A DNA stretch of 5,879 nucleotides, taken from NCBI GenBank assembly GCA_002435835.1, contig DIVM01000233.1:1-5879 (forward strand), in the 5' to 3' direction. The notes beneath the pieces were generated by a model. It searched no databases. It saw only the letters and a program-made list of their open reading frames with translations, and was not told the DNA's origin. This DNA comes from Firmicutes bacterium UBA6132. Lineage in GTDB: Bacteria; Bacillota_A; Clostridia; Tissierellales; Sedimentibacteraceae. Position numbers and translations under genes: made by a program. How positions within the stretch are numbered: position 1 is the first letter of the stretch; each line of letters begins with the position of its first letter. Shown in pieces: positions 1 through 4,870 of this stretch.

Positions 1-9
1 TGGCTGCAT
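1..9 (-). CDS. Start of a downstream gene, cut by the window edge (3 codons)
   Basis: Reading the minus strand, an ATG at 9-7 is followed by codons for Gln and Pro before the window ends. A near-perfect Shine-Dalgarno site (AGGAGGTG, plus-strand 14-21) sits four bases upstream, and the ATG lies only 19 bases after the stop codon of the LD-carboxypeptidase gene. That spacing makes this the next gene of the same leftward operon. Product unknown: three residues are not enough to identify it. Confidence comes from the strong ribosome site alone. Confidence 0.6.
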
Positions 10-13
10 ATTA

Positions 14-21
14 CACCTCCT
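14..21 (-). promoter_or_regulatory. Strong Shine-Dalgarno site for the truncated downstream gene
   Basis: The minus strand reads AGGAGGTG, an almost full match to the anti-Shine-Dalgarno end of 16S rRNA, ending four bases before the ATG at position 9. It lies in the 19-base gap after the LD-carboxypeptidase stop codon. It is the main evidence that a gene starts at the window edge. Confidence 0.7.
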
Positions 22-28
22 GCATTTT

Positions 29-994
29 TTATTTGTTTCCGCTTTCAGTGAATATTATTTCCTTTTTTTCAGCATCCATTTTAATATGAGTTCCAAATGG
101 TATAGTTGGCTGCGGAAAATTATGGCCTGCTCTAAAATTTGAAATGATAGGTTTATTAAATGGAAATAGGGTATTTTCAAACACTTCACTTAAAGGTAAA
201 TCATATCCGTTTTCATAAGATTTTTCTTCTCTTTCACAGCTACTCCATGTTCCAAGGATAATACCTGCACAATCATTAAATTTGCCTGCAAGAGACAAAG
301 AAGTTAGCATCCTGTCTATTTTATAAACAGGTTCTCCAACATCTTCAATAAATAAAATTTTTCTTTTTACATCTATTTCATAGGGTGAGCCTAAAGTTGA
401 ACAAATAAGAGATAAATTTCCTCCTATTATTTCACCTTCAGCTTTTCCTTTAAATAGTGTTTCGAGTTTTTCCCCTTCAGGATTTTTAAATTTTCCTAAA
501 AATTTATTAGTAAATATATTTTTCTTCAAACTTTCATATGTATATGGTTCATAAGTAACAGTATTATCTGAATTAACATTTCCAAATGCTGATGTAGCCA
601 TTGGACCATGATATGTAACCATTCTTACTATTTTATTAAATGCTATATGCAAACCTGTTATATCGCTGAAACCTACAAATACTTTTGGATTTTTGCGTAT
701 CATATCATAGTCAATCATTTTTAAAATCCTTGGAGTACCATAACCTCCTCTTAAACATATGATTCCTTTAATATTTTCATCTTTAAAAGCATCGTTTACA
801 TCTTTTGCCCTTTCTTCATCCCCTGCTGACAAATGACCGTACCTACTATAGCAAGTAGGAAACATAACAGGTTCAAGGCCCATGGCTCTTATTTTTTTCT
901 CACCATCAATCACTTTTTTTAAGTCAGTTGCAGAAGATGGTGCTATTATTGCAACTTTGTCCCCTAATTTAAGGGGTTTTGGCTTATTAATCAT
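29..994 (-). CDS. ldcA: LD-carboxypeptidase (S66 / LdcA-MccF family)
   Basis: A 321-residue serine peptidase of family S66, whose members cut the L,D-bond that joins the terminal D-Ala to the tetrapeptide stem of muropeptides in the cytoplasm during peptidoglycan recycling; some relatives (MccF) instead cleave microcin C-like conjugates. Family marks are visible in order: N-terminal VAIIAPS (14-20), the LRGGYG loop (81-86), the nucleophile motif GFSDIT with Ser110, GGNLS (191-195), FIEDVGEPVY with Glu217, and AGHNFPQPTIPFG with His291, giving a complete Ser-Glu-His triad. Length is normal for the family. No signal peptide or membrane segment is seen, so it should be cytosolic. The ATG at 994 has GGAGG four bases upstream. 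It lies 66 bases after the second LCP gene with no convincing terminator or strong promoter between, so it is probably co-transcribed with the LCP pair. LdcA is the likelier role given the wall-gene context; an MccF-like role cannot be excluded. Confidence 0.9.
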   Translation of the reverse strand: MINKPKPLKLGDKVAIIAPSSATDLKKVIDGEKKIRAMGLEPVMFPTCYSRYGHLSAGDEERAKDVNDAFKDENIKGIICLRGGYGTPRILKMIDYDMIRKNPKVFVGFSDITGLHIAFNKIVRMVTYHGPMATSAFGNVNSDNTVTYEPYTYESLKKNIFTNKFLGKFKNPEGEKLETLFKGKAEGEIIGGNLSLICSTLGSPYEIDVKRKILFIEDVGEPVYKIDRMLTSLSLAGKFNDCAGIILGTWSSCEREEKSYENGYDLPLSEVFENTLFPFNKPIISNFRAGHNFPQPTIPFGTHIKMDAEKKEIIFTESGNK

Positions 995-1053
995 GCATCC
1001 TCCATTATTACTTTAATTATTTCACTTTATAATGGATATTCATTATTTTATTT

Positions 1054-1071
1054 AAAATTCTTATGAATTTT
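1054..1071. repeat. Short AT-rich inverted repeat across the stop codon of the second LCP gene
   Basis: A 7-bp perfect inverted repeat (AAAATTC / GAATTTT) with a 4-base loop overlaps the end of the LCP reading frame. On the minus strand it could form a weak hairpin, but it has one G-C pair and no clean T-run after it, so it is a poor intrinsic terminator. It might slow processing or partly attenuate read-through into ldcA; it may equally be chance in AT-rich DNA. Confidence 0.25.
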
Positions 1072-2077
1072 CAGATTCAGAAGAATTTTGTTCTTTATCA
1101 GTATTTGAATTTGTATTTAATGGAACTTCATACAATTCATATAAAAGTTTTGTAATTTCTTCTTTATTAGGAACATAAAAAGACAATCCTTTTATATACT
1201 CAGCTTCTCCAGGTAATATAGTAGCATTTAAATTTTCTACATTAAATCCTAAAGCATTTGCTGCTAACCCAGCAAGTTCAGTCATGGTTAAATCAGTTTT
1301 AACATATGGATATACTGCACTTATGACACTTGGTAATTTTAAACTAACAGCTTTTTTTATTACTGCTTTAATAAAATTTTGCTGTGTTTCAATTCTACCA
1401 ACATCACCTTGAATATATCCTTTATACCCAGGGTTACCTTTTCTAAATCTCAATAATTCCATGGCATTTTCACCATCAATTATTTGCTCACCTTCTGGAA
1501 TATCTATATAAAGTGGCGGAGTATCGTATGGGTCAGTATATTTCATATGAAATGGAACATTAAATTCAACACCCCCAACTGCATCCACGGCTGCTCTAAC
1601 ACCTTCGTAATCTATTGAAACATATTTATCTATTGGAATTTTTGTCATATTTTCTATAGCATCCGCTAATGAATACTGTTTTCTATCATCAGAACCATAT
1701 ATAGAATTTATTTTCATAAATTCAGAATAATCTCTATATCCTTCTCTTTCATAATAAGTGTCCCTTGGTATAGAAATTAAATCTGCTTTTTTACTTTCCA
1801 CATCATAGCTTGCTAAAATTATAGTATCAGATCTGGTTCCTTCAAGTCCTAAAAGCAATATATTTATCCTTTTACTTCTTTTAATAGCTTTTTCTATTGG
1901 TGTATCTGATTCCAATATTTCTTCTTCATTTTCCAAATTTCCATCTTCATTTTTATCATCAATAACTATTTCATTGGAATTAAAAAAATAATTAAATGTG
2001 TACAAACCTGTAAAAATTACTAAAGAGAAAATAAGAAATGATATTAAAAAAACTTTTATAAACAGTTTTCGATTCAT
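1061..2077 (-). CDS. LCP (LytR-CpsA-Psr) family wall glycopolymer transferase, distal paralogue
   Basis: A membrane-anchored LCP protein. Family members transfer undecaprenyl-linked glycopolymers (teichoic acids, capsule, other wall polysaccharides) to peptidoglycan on the outer membrane face. Numbering from the GTG at 2089: short basic N-terminus, one membrane helix (about 9-34), an acidic Asp/Glu/Asn linker (about 40-62), then the LCP domain (about 74-245) with RSDT (86-89, Asp88), SIPRDTY (Arg109, Asp110), KINSIYG (126-132), LLRFRKG (Arg214, Arg216) and GDVGRIETQQ (Asp229, Arg232). A tail of about 18 residues is rich in Ser, Asn and Glu. I choose the ATG at 2077 (338 residues) over the in-frame GTG at 2089 (342 residues), because AAAGGTG at 2087-2093 is well spaced for the ATG but overlaps the GTG itself. 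It follows the first LCP gene by 22 bases (10 if GTG is used), so the two form one operon. Its polymer substrate cannot be told from sequence. Confidence 0.9.
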   Translation of the reverse strand: MNRKLFIKVFLISFLIFSLVIFTGLYTFNYFFNSNEIVIDDKNEDGNLENEEEILESDTPIEKAIKRSKRINILLLGLEGTRSDTIILASYDVESKKADLISIPRDTYYEREGYRDYSEFMKINSIYGSDDRKQYSLADAIENMTKIPIDKYVSIDYEGVRAAVDAVGGVEFNVPFHMKYTDPYDTPPLYIDIPEGEQIIDGENAMELLRFRKGNPGYKGYIQGDVGRIETQQNFIKAVIKKAVSLKLPSVISAVYPYVKTDLTMTELAGLAANALGFNVENLNATILPGEAEYIKGLSFYVPNKEEITKLLYELYEVPLNTNSNTDKEQNSSESENS

Positions 2078-2086
2078 TAATTTCCG

Positions 2087-2093
2087 CACCTTT
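2087..2093 (-). promoter_or_regulatory. Ribosome binding site that decides the start of the distal LCP gene
   Basis: The minus strand reads AAAGGTG. Its GGTG ends nine bases before the ATG at 2077, a workable spacing. The GTG that would give a four-residue longer protein is the last three bases of this same site and has no purine-rich Shine-Dalgarno match at a suitable distance upstream. This favours initiation at 2077. Confidence 0.6.
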
Positions 2094-2099
2094 CAGCTG

Positions 2100-3035
2100 T
2101 TAATTTATGCCGTACATAGTATATGTCATATTTTTAATTTCATCATTATTTGGTATATAAAAAGATAAACCTTCTAATAGTGTTTCTTCTCCTGGCAATA
2201 CATTTAAAGAAATATCATCCGTAGAAAAACCAACAAAATTTCCTGCTAAGGAAACTAATTCTTTTATAGAAAAATTAGTTTTAACATTAGAATATGCTTC
2301 TTCTATAACATCTATTAATTTTAAGCTAATTGCCTTTTTTACAGCTGATTTAATAAATTGCTGCTGAGCGTCTATTCTACCTAAATCTTGATTAGCATAT
2401 CCTTTTCTGAACCTTAAAAATTTTAAAGATTGTTCACCATTTAAAACTTGTTCTCCTTCAGGTATATCAATTATTAAAGGTGGGTCATCATACGGGTCAG
2501 AATATTGCATGTGAAACGGAACATTTACTTTTACTCCACCCAATATATCCACACAAGAAACAACTGCTTCATAATCTAATATAATATATTTATCAATTGG
2601 TATTCCTAATATATCTTGAATAGCTTCTGTTAATCCTTCTATCCCTAATGAAGAATATATTGCATTTATTTTTTTTGCATCGGATCTTTCTACTTCTTCT
2701 CTCGGGCAATATGTATCTCTTGGTATAGATATTAAATCGGCTTTTTTACTTTCCTTATCATAACTTGCAACTAAAATTGTGTCAGTCCTTTGATCTTCAA
2801 GACCTACTACAAGAACATTAATTCTATTGCTATTTTTAGCTATCTTACCTAACTCTGTTGTATAATCAAAATTACTTGTCTTTTCGTTTTCAGTATTTTC
2901 ATTTCTTCTTACACCTTTTACTGTTCCTATAACAGTATCCTCATTTAACAATATGTATCCCAATGCTGTCACACTGAGTACTATTGAAATGAGTACTAAA
3001 GATGCAAAAAAAATTTTCATAAAATGTTTTATCAT
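2100..3035 (-). CDS. LCP (LytR-CpsA-Psr) family wall glycopolymer transferase, proximal paralogue
   Basis: The first gene of the wall operon, 311 residues. One N-terminal membrane helix (about 8-31) with an extracellular C-terminal part, joined by a polar linker (about 40-70). The LCP domain (about 71-236) shows RTDT (83-86, Asp85), SIPRDTY (Arg106, Asp107), KKINAIY (121-127), the GGVKVNVPFHMQYSDPYDDPP region (166-186), LRFRKG (Arg208, Arg210) and QDLGRIDAQQ (Asp217, Arg220), so the expected acid and arginine residues that hold the lipid pyrophosphate group are present. The ATG at 3035 has AAAGGGA seven bases upstream and sits about 52 bases from the predicted transcription start. It resembles the next gene over the whole LCP domain (roughly half identical by eye), which points to tandem duplication, but lacks that protein's acidic linker stretch, Ser/Asn-rich tail and a six-residue insert after FRKG. 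Function as a polymer-to-peptidoglycan ligase is inferred from the family. Confidence 0.92.
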   Translation of the reverse strand: MIKHFMKIFFASLVLISIVLSVTALGYILLNEDTVIGTVKGVRRNENTENEKTSNFDYTTELGKIAKNSNRINVLVVGLEDQRTDTILVASYDKESKKADLISIPRDTYCPREEVERSDAKKINAIYSSLGIEGLTEAIQDILGIPIDKYIILDYEAVVSCVDILGGVKVNVPFHMQYSDPYDDPPLIIDIPEGEQVLNGEQSLKFLRFRKGYANQDLGRIDAQQQFIKSAVKKAISLKLIDVIEEAYSNVKTNFSIKELVSLAGNFVGFSTDDISLNVLPGEETLLEGLSFYIPNNDEIKNMTYTMYGIN

Positions 3036-3093
3036 AACTGTATCCCTTTATATTAATTTAATAATTTGATTTATAATTTAATTAATCGTTTAT

Positions 3094-3122
3094 ATTATAT
3101 CATGCAATTTACCTTATATCAA
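3094..3122 (-). promoter_or_regulatory. Sigma-A promoter for the LCP operon
   Basis: On the minus strand, TTGATA (-35, plus 3117-3122) is followed by a 17-base spacer and a perfect TATAAT (-10, plus 3094-3099), with the extended -10 dinucleotide TG one base upstream (TGATATAAT). Transcription should start near 3087, giving a leader of about 52 bases before the ATG at 3035. Spacing and match are close to the vegetative consensus, so basal expression is probably constitutive and strong. I see no convincing operator over it. Confidence 0.8.
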
Positions 3123-3149
3123 ATTATTTATTAGCAAATTTTGTATTAT

Positions 3150-3163
3150 ATATTTATAAATAT
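3150..3163. repeat. 14-bp AT-only perfect palindrome
   Basis: ATATTTATAAATAT reads the same on both strands and lies 28 bases upstream of the LCP operon's -35 element. It could be a binding site for a dimeric regulator, but in DNA this AT-rich such palindromes occur by chance, so confidence in function is low. Confidence 0.2.
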
Positions 3164-3241
3164 TCATTTTTTATTTTATTAATTCATAATGAAAAACATT
3201 TGCTTTTTTCTTCTTATCATTTTTTATGTTTAAATAACAAT

Positions 3242-3273
3242 GAAAGTTTGTTAGAAAAAAAATTTCAACTTTC
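3242..3273. repeat. 7-bp inverted repeat upstream of the first csp promoter
   Basis: Perfect arms GAAAGTT (3242-3248) and AACTTTC (3267-3273) are separated by 18 bases that contain an A-run and end 14 bases before the -35 hexamer of the csp promoter. The arms contain G and C bases, unlike most of the surrounding sequence. The position would suit an activator or operator site, or an A-tract upstream element; function is unproven. Confidence 0.3.
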
Positions 3274-3287
3274 TTAATAAATATGTA

Positions 3288-3316
3288 TTGATTTTTTGCC
3301 AAAAAACTGTTACAAT
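3288..3316 (+). promoter_or_regulatory. Sigma-A promoter for the first cold-shock gene
   Basis: TTGATT (3288-3293), a 17-base spacer and TACAAT (3311-3316), with the extended -10 element TG at 3308-3309. Predicted transcription start is near 3323, leaving a leader of about 30 bases. Because the -10 lies downstream of the TTG codon at 3296, a protein starting there could not be made from this promoter; this supports the start at 3353. Confidence 0.7.
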
Positions 3317-3338
3317 CAAAGTATCTTTTTTAAATATT

Positions 3339-3343
3339 GGAGG
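3339..3343 (+). promoter_or_regulatory. Shine-Dalgarno site fixing the first csp start
   Basis: GGAGG lies nine bases before the ATG at 3353. The same TGGAGGATTTT context precedes the second csp gene, showing that the translation signal was duplicated with the gene. It supports initiation at 3353 rather than at the upstream TTG at 3296. Confidence 0.85.
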
Positions 3344-3352
3344 ATTTTTTTA

Positions 3353-3553
3353 ATGAAAACAGGTACAGTTAAATGGTTTGATTCTAAAAAAGGCTTTGGA
3401 TTTATTTCTGGCGATGATGGGAAAGACGTTTTCGTACATTTCTCTGCAATTGTTTCTGAGGGATTCAAAACATTAGAAGAAGGTCAAAAAGTAAATTTTG
3501 ACATCACAGAAGGCCAAAAAGGACCTCAAGCTAGCAACGTTACTGTAGCGTAG
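3353..3553 (+). CDS. csp: Cold-shock protein (CspA/CspB family), first copy
   Basis: A 66-residue single cold-shock domain that binds single-stranded RNA and DNA and acts as an RNA chaperone in the cytoplasm. It begins [20 protein letters not shown]1 is KGFGFI (13-18) and RNP2 is VFVHF (26-30), with the stacking aromatics Trp8, Phe15, Phe17, Phe27, His29, Phe30 and Phe38 all present. Length matches bacterial Csp proteins exactly. An in-frame TTG at 3296 would add 19 residues, but these are unlike any Csp N-terminus, lie partly upstream of the predicted -10 and lack a ribosome site, so I start at the ATG at 3353. It ends with two consecutive TAG codons. Its twin follows after 139 bases with 53 of 66 residues identical. 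No intrinsic terminator separates them, so read-through into the second copy is possible. Confidence 0.95.
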   Translation: MKTGTVKWFDSKKGFGFISGDDGKDVFVHFSAIVSEGFKTLEEGQKVNFDITEGQKGPQASNVTVA

Positions 3554-3581
3554 TAGTATATGTTTAGAGAAATAATACATT

Positions 3582-3610
3582 TTAATATAGATTTTAATTA
3601 ATGTTATATT
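3582..3610 (+). promoter_or_regulatory. Possible separate promoter for the second csp gene
   Basis: TTAATA (3582-3587), 17 bases, then TATATT (3605-3610) preceded by TG at 3602-3603 forms a plausible extended -10 promoter, giving a leader of about 75 bases. An alternative is TTGCGT (3615-3620) with an 18-base spacer and TCTAAT (3639-3644). The region also forms an 8-bp AT-only inverted repeat (3582-3589 with 3605-3612). The -35 match is weak, so this is tentative. Confidence 0.35.
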
Positions 3611-3633
3611 AATATTGCGTATTTCACGGACAC

Positions 3634-3657
3634 TAAGCTCTAATTATTAGTTGCTTA
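3634..3657 (+). promoter_or_regulatory. Hairpin in the leader of the second csp gene
   Basis: TAAGC (3634-3638) pairs with GCTTA (3653-3657); inside it CTAA (3640-3643) pairs with TTAG (3647-3650) around a TTA loop, with a small internal bulge. It is followed by A-rich sequence, not a T-run, so it is not a terminator for the first csp gene. Its place some 25 bases before the ribosome site suggests a structured leader, as is known for temperature-responsive csp mRNAs in other bacteria; that role is inferred here. Confidence 0.35.
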
Positions 3658-3692
3658 ATAAAAAAAACTTTTAAAAAATTTGGAGGATTTTA

Positions 3693-3893
3693 ATGAAAAC
3701 AGGTACAGTTAAGTGGTTTGATTCAGCAAAAGGATTTGGTTTTATCTCTAGTGATGAAGGAAAAGATGTATTCGTTCATTTTACAGCAATCGTTTCTAAC
3801 GGTTTCAAAACTTTAGAAGAAGGCCAAAAAGTTAAATTCGAAGTTGTTGAAGGAACTCGTGGTCCTCAAGCAGCAAACGTAACTTTAGCTTAA
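3693..3893 (+). CDS. csp: Cold-shock protein (CspA/CspB family), second copy
   Basis: A second 66-residue cold-shock domain protein, with RNP1 KGFGFI (13-18) and RNP2 VFVHF (26-30) and the same nucleic-acid-stacking aromatic residues as the first copy. The 13 differences from the first copy fall mostly in the loops and the C-terminal half (for example Lys12 to Ala, Glu36 to Asn, residues 48-56), outside the RNP motifs, so both copies should be functional. The ATG at 3693 has GGAGG six bases upstream. The leader is longer and more structured than that of the first copy and may give it different temperature control. A strong terminator follows 42 bases after the stop. The close identity and shared ribosome-site context indicate tandem duplication; a general RNA-chaperone role is from family knowledge. 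Confidence 0.95.
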   Translation: MKTGTVKWFDSAKGFGFISSDEGKDVFVHFTAIVSNGFKTLEEGQKVKFEVVEGTRGPQAANVTLA

Positions 3894-3910
3894 TTATATT
3901 GTTGAATATT

Positions 3911-3923
3911 ATGCCTTTGGCAT
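3911..3923 (+). other. Small GC-containing hairpin after the second csp gene
   Basis: ATGCC (3911-3915) and GGCAT (3919-3923) form a 5-bp perfect stem around a TTT loop, 17 bases after the csp stop and 12 bases before the main terminator stem. No T-run follows, so it would not terminate by itself. It would sit in the 3' untranslated part of the csp mRNA, where it could add stability against 3' exonucleases. Function is inferred only. Confidence 0.3.
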
Positions 3924-3935
3924 GACCATACATAG

Positions 3936-3966
3936 AAAGCGCACATTTATAAATGTACGCTTTTTC
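3936..3966 (+). terminator. Intrinsic terminator of the csp genes
   Basis: Stem AAAGCG (3936-3941) pairs with CGCTTT (3958-3963); after one C/A mismatch the stem continues through the perfect 14-base palindrome 3943-3956. The plus strand then continues TTTTTC and further T-rich sequence, the classic rho-independent layout. On the minus strand the stem is followed by only a short T-run (CTTTCT), so it may also help end the convergent ribokinase transcript, whose stop is 18 bases away, but less well. Confidence 0.85.
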
Positions 3967-3983
3967 ATTTTATTTATTATTTA

Positions 3984-4868
3984 TTATTTTAAATTATTTA
4001 ACGCTTCTATTGTAGGCATGCCGCTTTGTGCTCCTAATTTTGTAGTAGCTAATGCTGCTGCTTTATTAGCAAATGAAATTGCATCAGGTAACAATTTGCC
4101 ATTTACTAATGCTGCTGCTAAAGAGCCGCAGAATGTATCCCCTGCTCCTGTTGTATCAACTACATTAATTTTAAAAGCAGGAATTGTTTTTATTTCTCCA
4201 TCAAAATATTTAACTCCTTCTGAACCCATTGTAACTATTATTTTATTTGGATATTGTTTTAATAAGTTATCTATTTCATCTTCAGATTTTTTTCCTAAAA
4301 TAATTTTTATTTCATGCTCGTTTGGCGTTATATATGTTGAATTTTCTATTAAACTTTCACTTAACTTTTTAGCTGGAGCAGGATTTAACAAAACTTTTAC
4401 ATTATTTTTCTTGCATAATTCTGCTGTATATTCAACTATTTCAATAGGAATTTCTAATTGTAATAAAACAATGTCAGCTGATAAAATTGCTTCTTTATGC
4501 TTATCTATCATAGCCTTAGTTATTTTATAATTTGAGCCAGGTATAACTATGATGCTGTTATCTTCTTCTGCTACAACTATATTAGCAACTCCTGTTGGCA
4601 CATCAGATATCACTTCTATAAAATCCGTATTAACATTGTATTTTTTAAAATTTTCTATAGAAAATTCTCCGTTAGAATCTTCTCCTACACACCCAACCAT
4701 AAACGACTCTGCTCCCAATTTACTTGCTGCTACAGCTTGATTAGCCCCTTTTCCACCAGGTATAATTGAAAAACTTTCACCAAGTACGGTTTCACCTGCT
4801 TTTGGTCTTATACTTGATGTAAAAACCATGTCAGCATTAATGCTTCCTACAACAACTATTTTTCCCAT
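3984..4868 (-). CDS. rbsK: Ribokinase (PfkB family)
   Basis: A 294-residue PfkB-family sugar kinase that phosphorylates D-ribose with ATP to ribose-5-phosphate in the cytoplasm. It shows the N-terminal VVVGSINAD (5-13; Asn11 and Asp13 contact the sugar in characterised ribokinases), PfkB signature 1 with GGKGANQA (38-45), LNPAPA (161-166), TPNE (181-184), and signature 2 DTTGAGDTF (238-246), where Asp244 is the catalytic base and GAGD forms the anion hole. The C-terminal KLGAQSGMPT (277-286) is typical of true ribokinases rather than fructokinases or adenosine kinases. Length is normal. The ATG at 4868 is two bases after the stop of the nucleoside hydrolase; the Shine-Dalgarno GAGGT overlaps that stop, so translation is probably coupled. 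The neighbour supplies ribose from nucleosides, matching the assigned substrate. Expression depends on the upstream gene's promoter, outside or at the edge of the window. Confidence 0.93.
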   Translation of the reverse strand: MGKIVVVGSINADMVFTSSIRPKAGETVLGESFSIIPGGKGANQAVAASKLGAESFMVGCVGEDSNGEFSIENFKKYNVNTDFIEVISDVPTGVANIVVAEEDNSIIVIPGSNYKITKAMIDKHKEAILSADIVLLQLEIPIEIVEYTAELCKKNNVKVLLNPAPAKKLSESLIENSTYITPNEHEIKIILGKKSEDEIDNLLKQYPNKIIVTMGSEGVKYFDGEIKTIPAFKINVVDTTGAGDTFCGSLAAALVNGKLLPDAISFANKAAALATTKLGAQSGMPTIEALNNLK

Positions 4869-4870
4869 AC

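Larger units (their letters stand above)
3036..3352. other. Divergent AT-rich promoter region between the LCP operon and csp genes
   Basis: A 317-base gene-free stretch. It holds a leftward sigma-A promoter for the LCP operon (3094-3122), a rightward promoter for the first csp gene (3288-3316), a 7-bp inverted repeat (3242-3273) and a 14-bp AT-only palindrome (3150-3163). The remainder, roughly 3164-3240, is AT-rich sequence in which I see no gene, RNA or clear operator. The predicted start points are about 235 bases apart, so the two promoters do not overlap. Confidence 0.7.

Noticed and set aside
995..1060. A separate promoter for the LD-carboxypeptidase gene using TATAAA
   Set aside because: No reasonable -35 element lies 16-18 bases upstream; AT-rich DNA gives many such -10-like strings by chance.
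3182..3192. TTCATAATGAA near-palindrome as an operator
   Set aside because: Too short and AT-rich to separate from chance, and not placed over either predicted promoter.
3582..3612. An 8-bp inverted repeat (TTAATATA / TATATTAA) as terminator of the first csp gene
   Set aside because: The stem contains only A-T pairs, has a 15-base loop and is not followed by a T-run, so it would not terminate transcription.
4047..4120. A 14-base direct repeat (CTAATGCTGCTGCT) occurring twice
   Set aside because: Both copies encode Ala-Ala-Ala-Leu stretches in the C-terminal helices of ribokinase; the repeat is explained by protein sequence and codon choice, not by a mobile or regulatory element.
3922..4530. 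A 202-codon open frame on the plus strand
   Set aside because: It lies opposite the ribokinase gene, its product is a low-complexity Ile/Phe/Ser-rich chain with no recognisable domain, and it has no ribosome site; it is an antisense shadow of a well-supported gene.
4549..4740. A 63-codon open frame on the plus strand
   Set aside because: It is antisense to the N-terminal half of ribokinase, with no ribosome site or domain.
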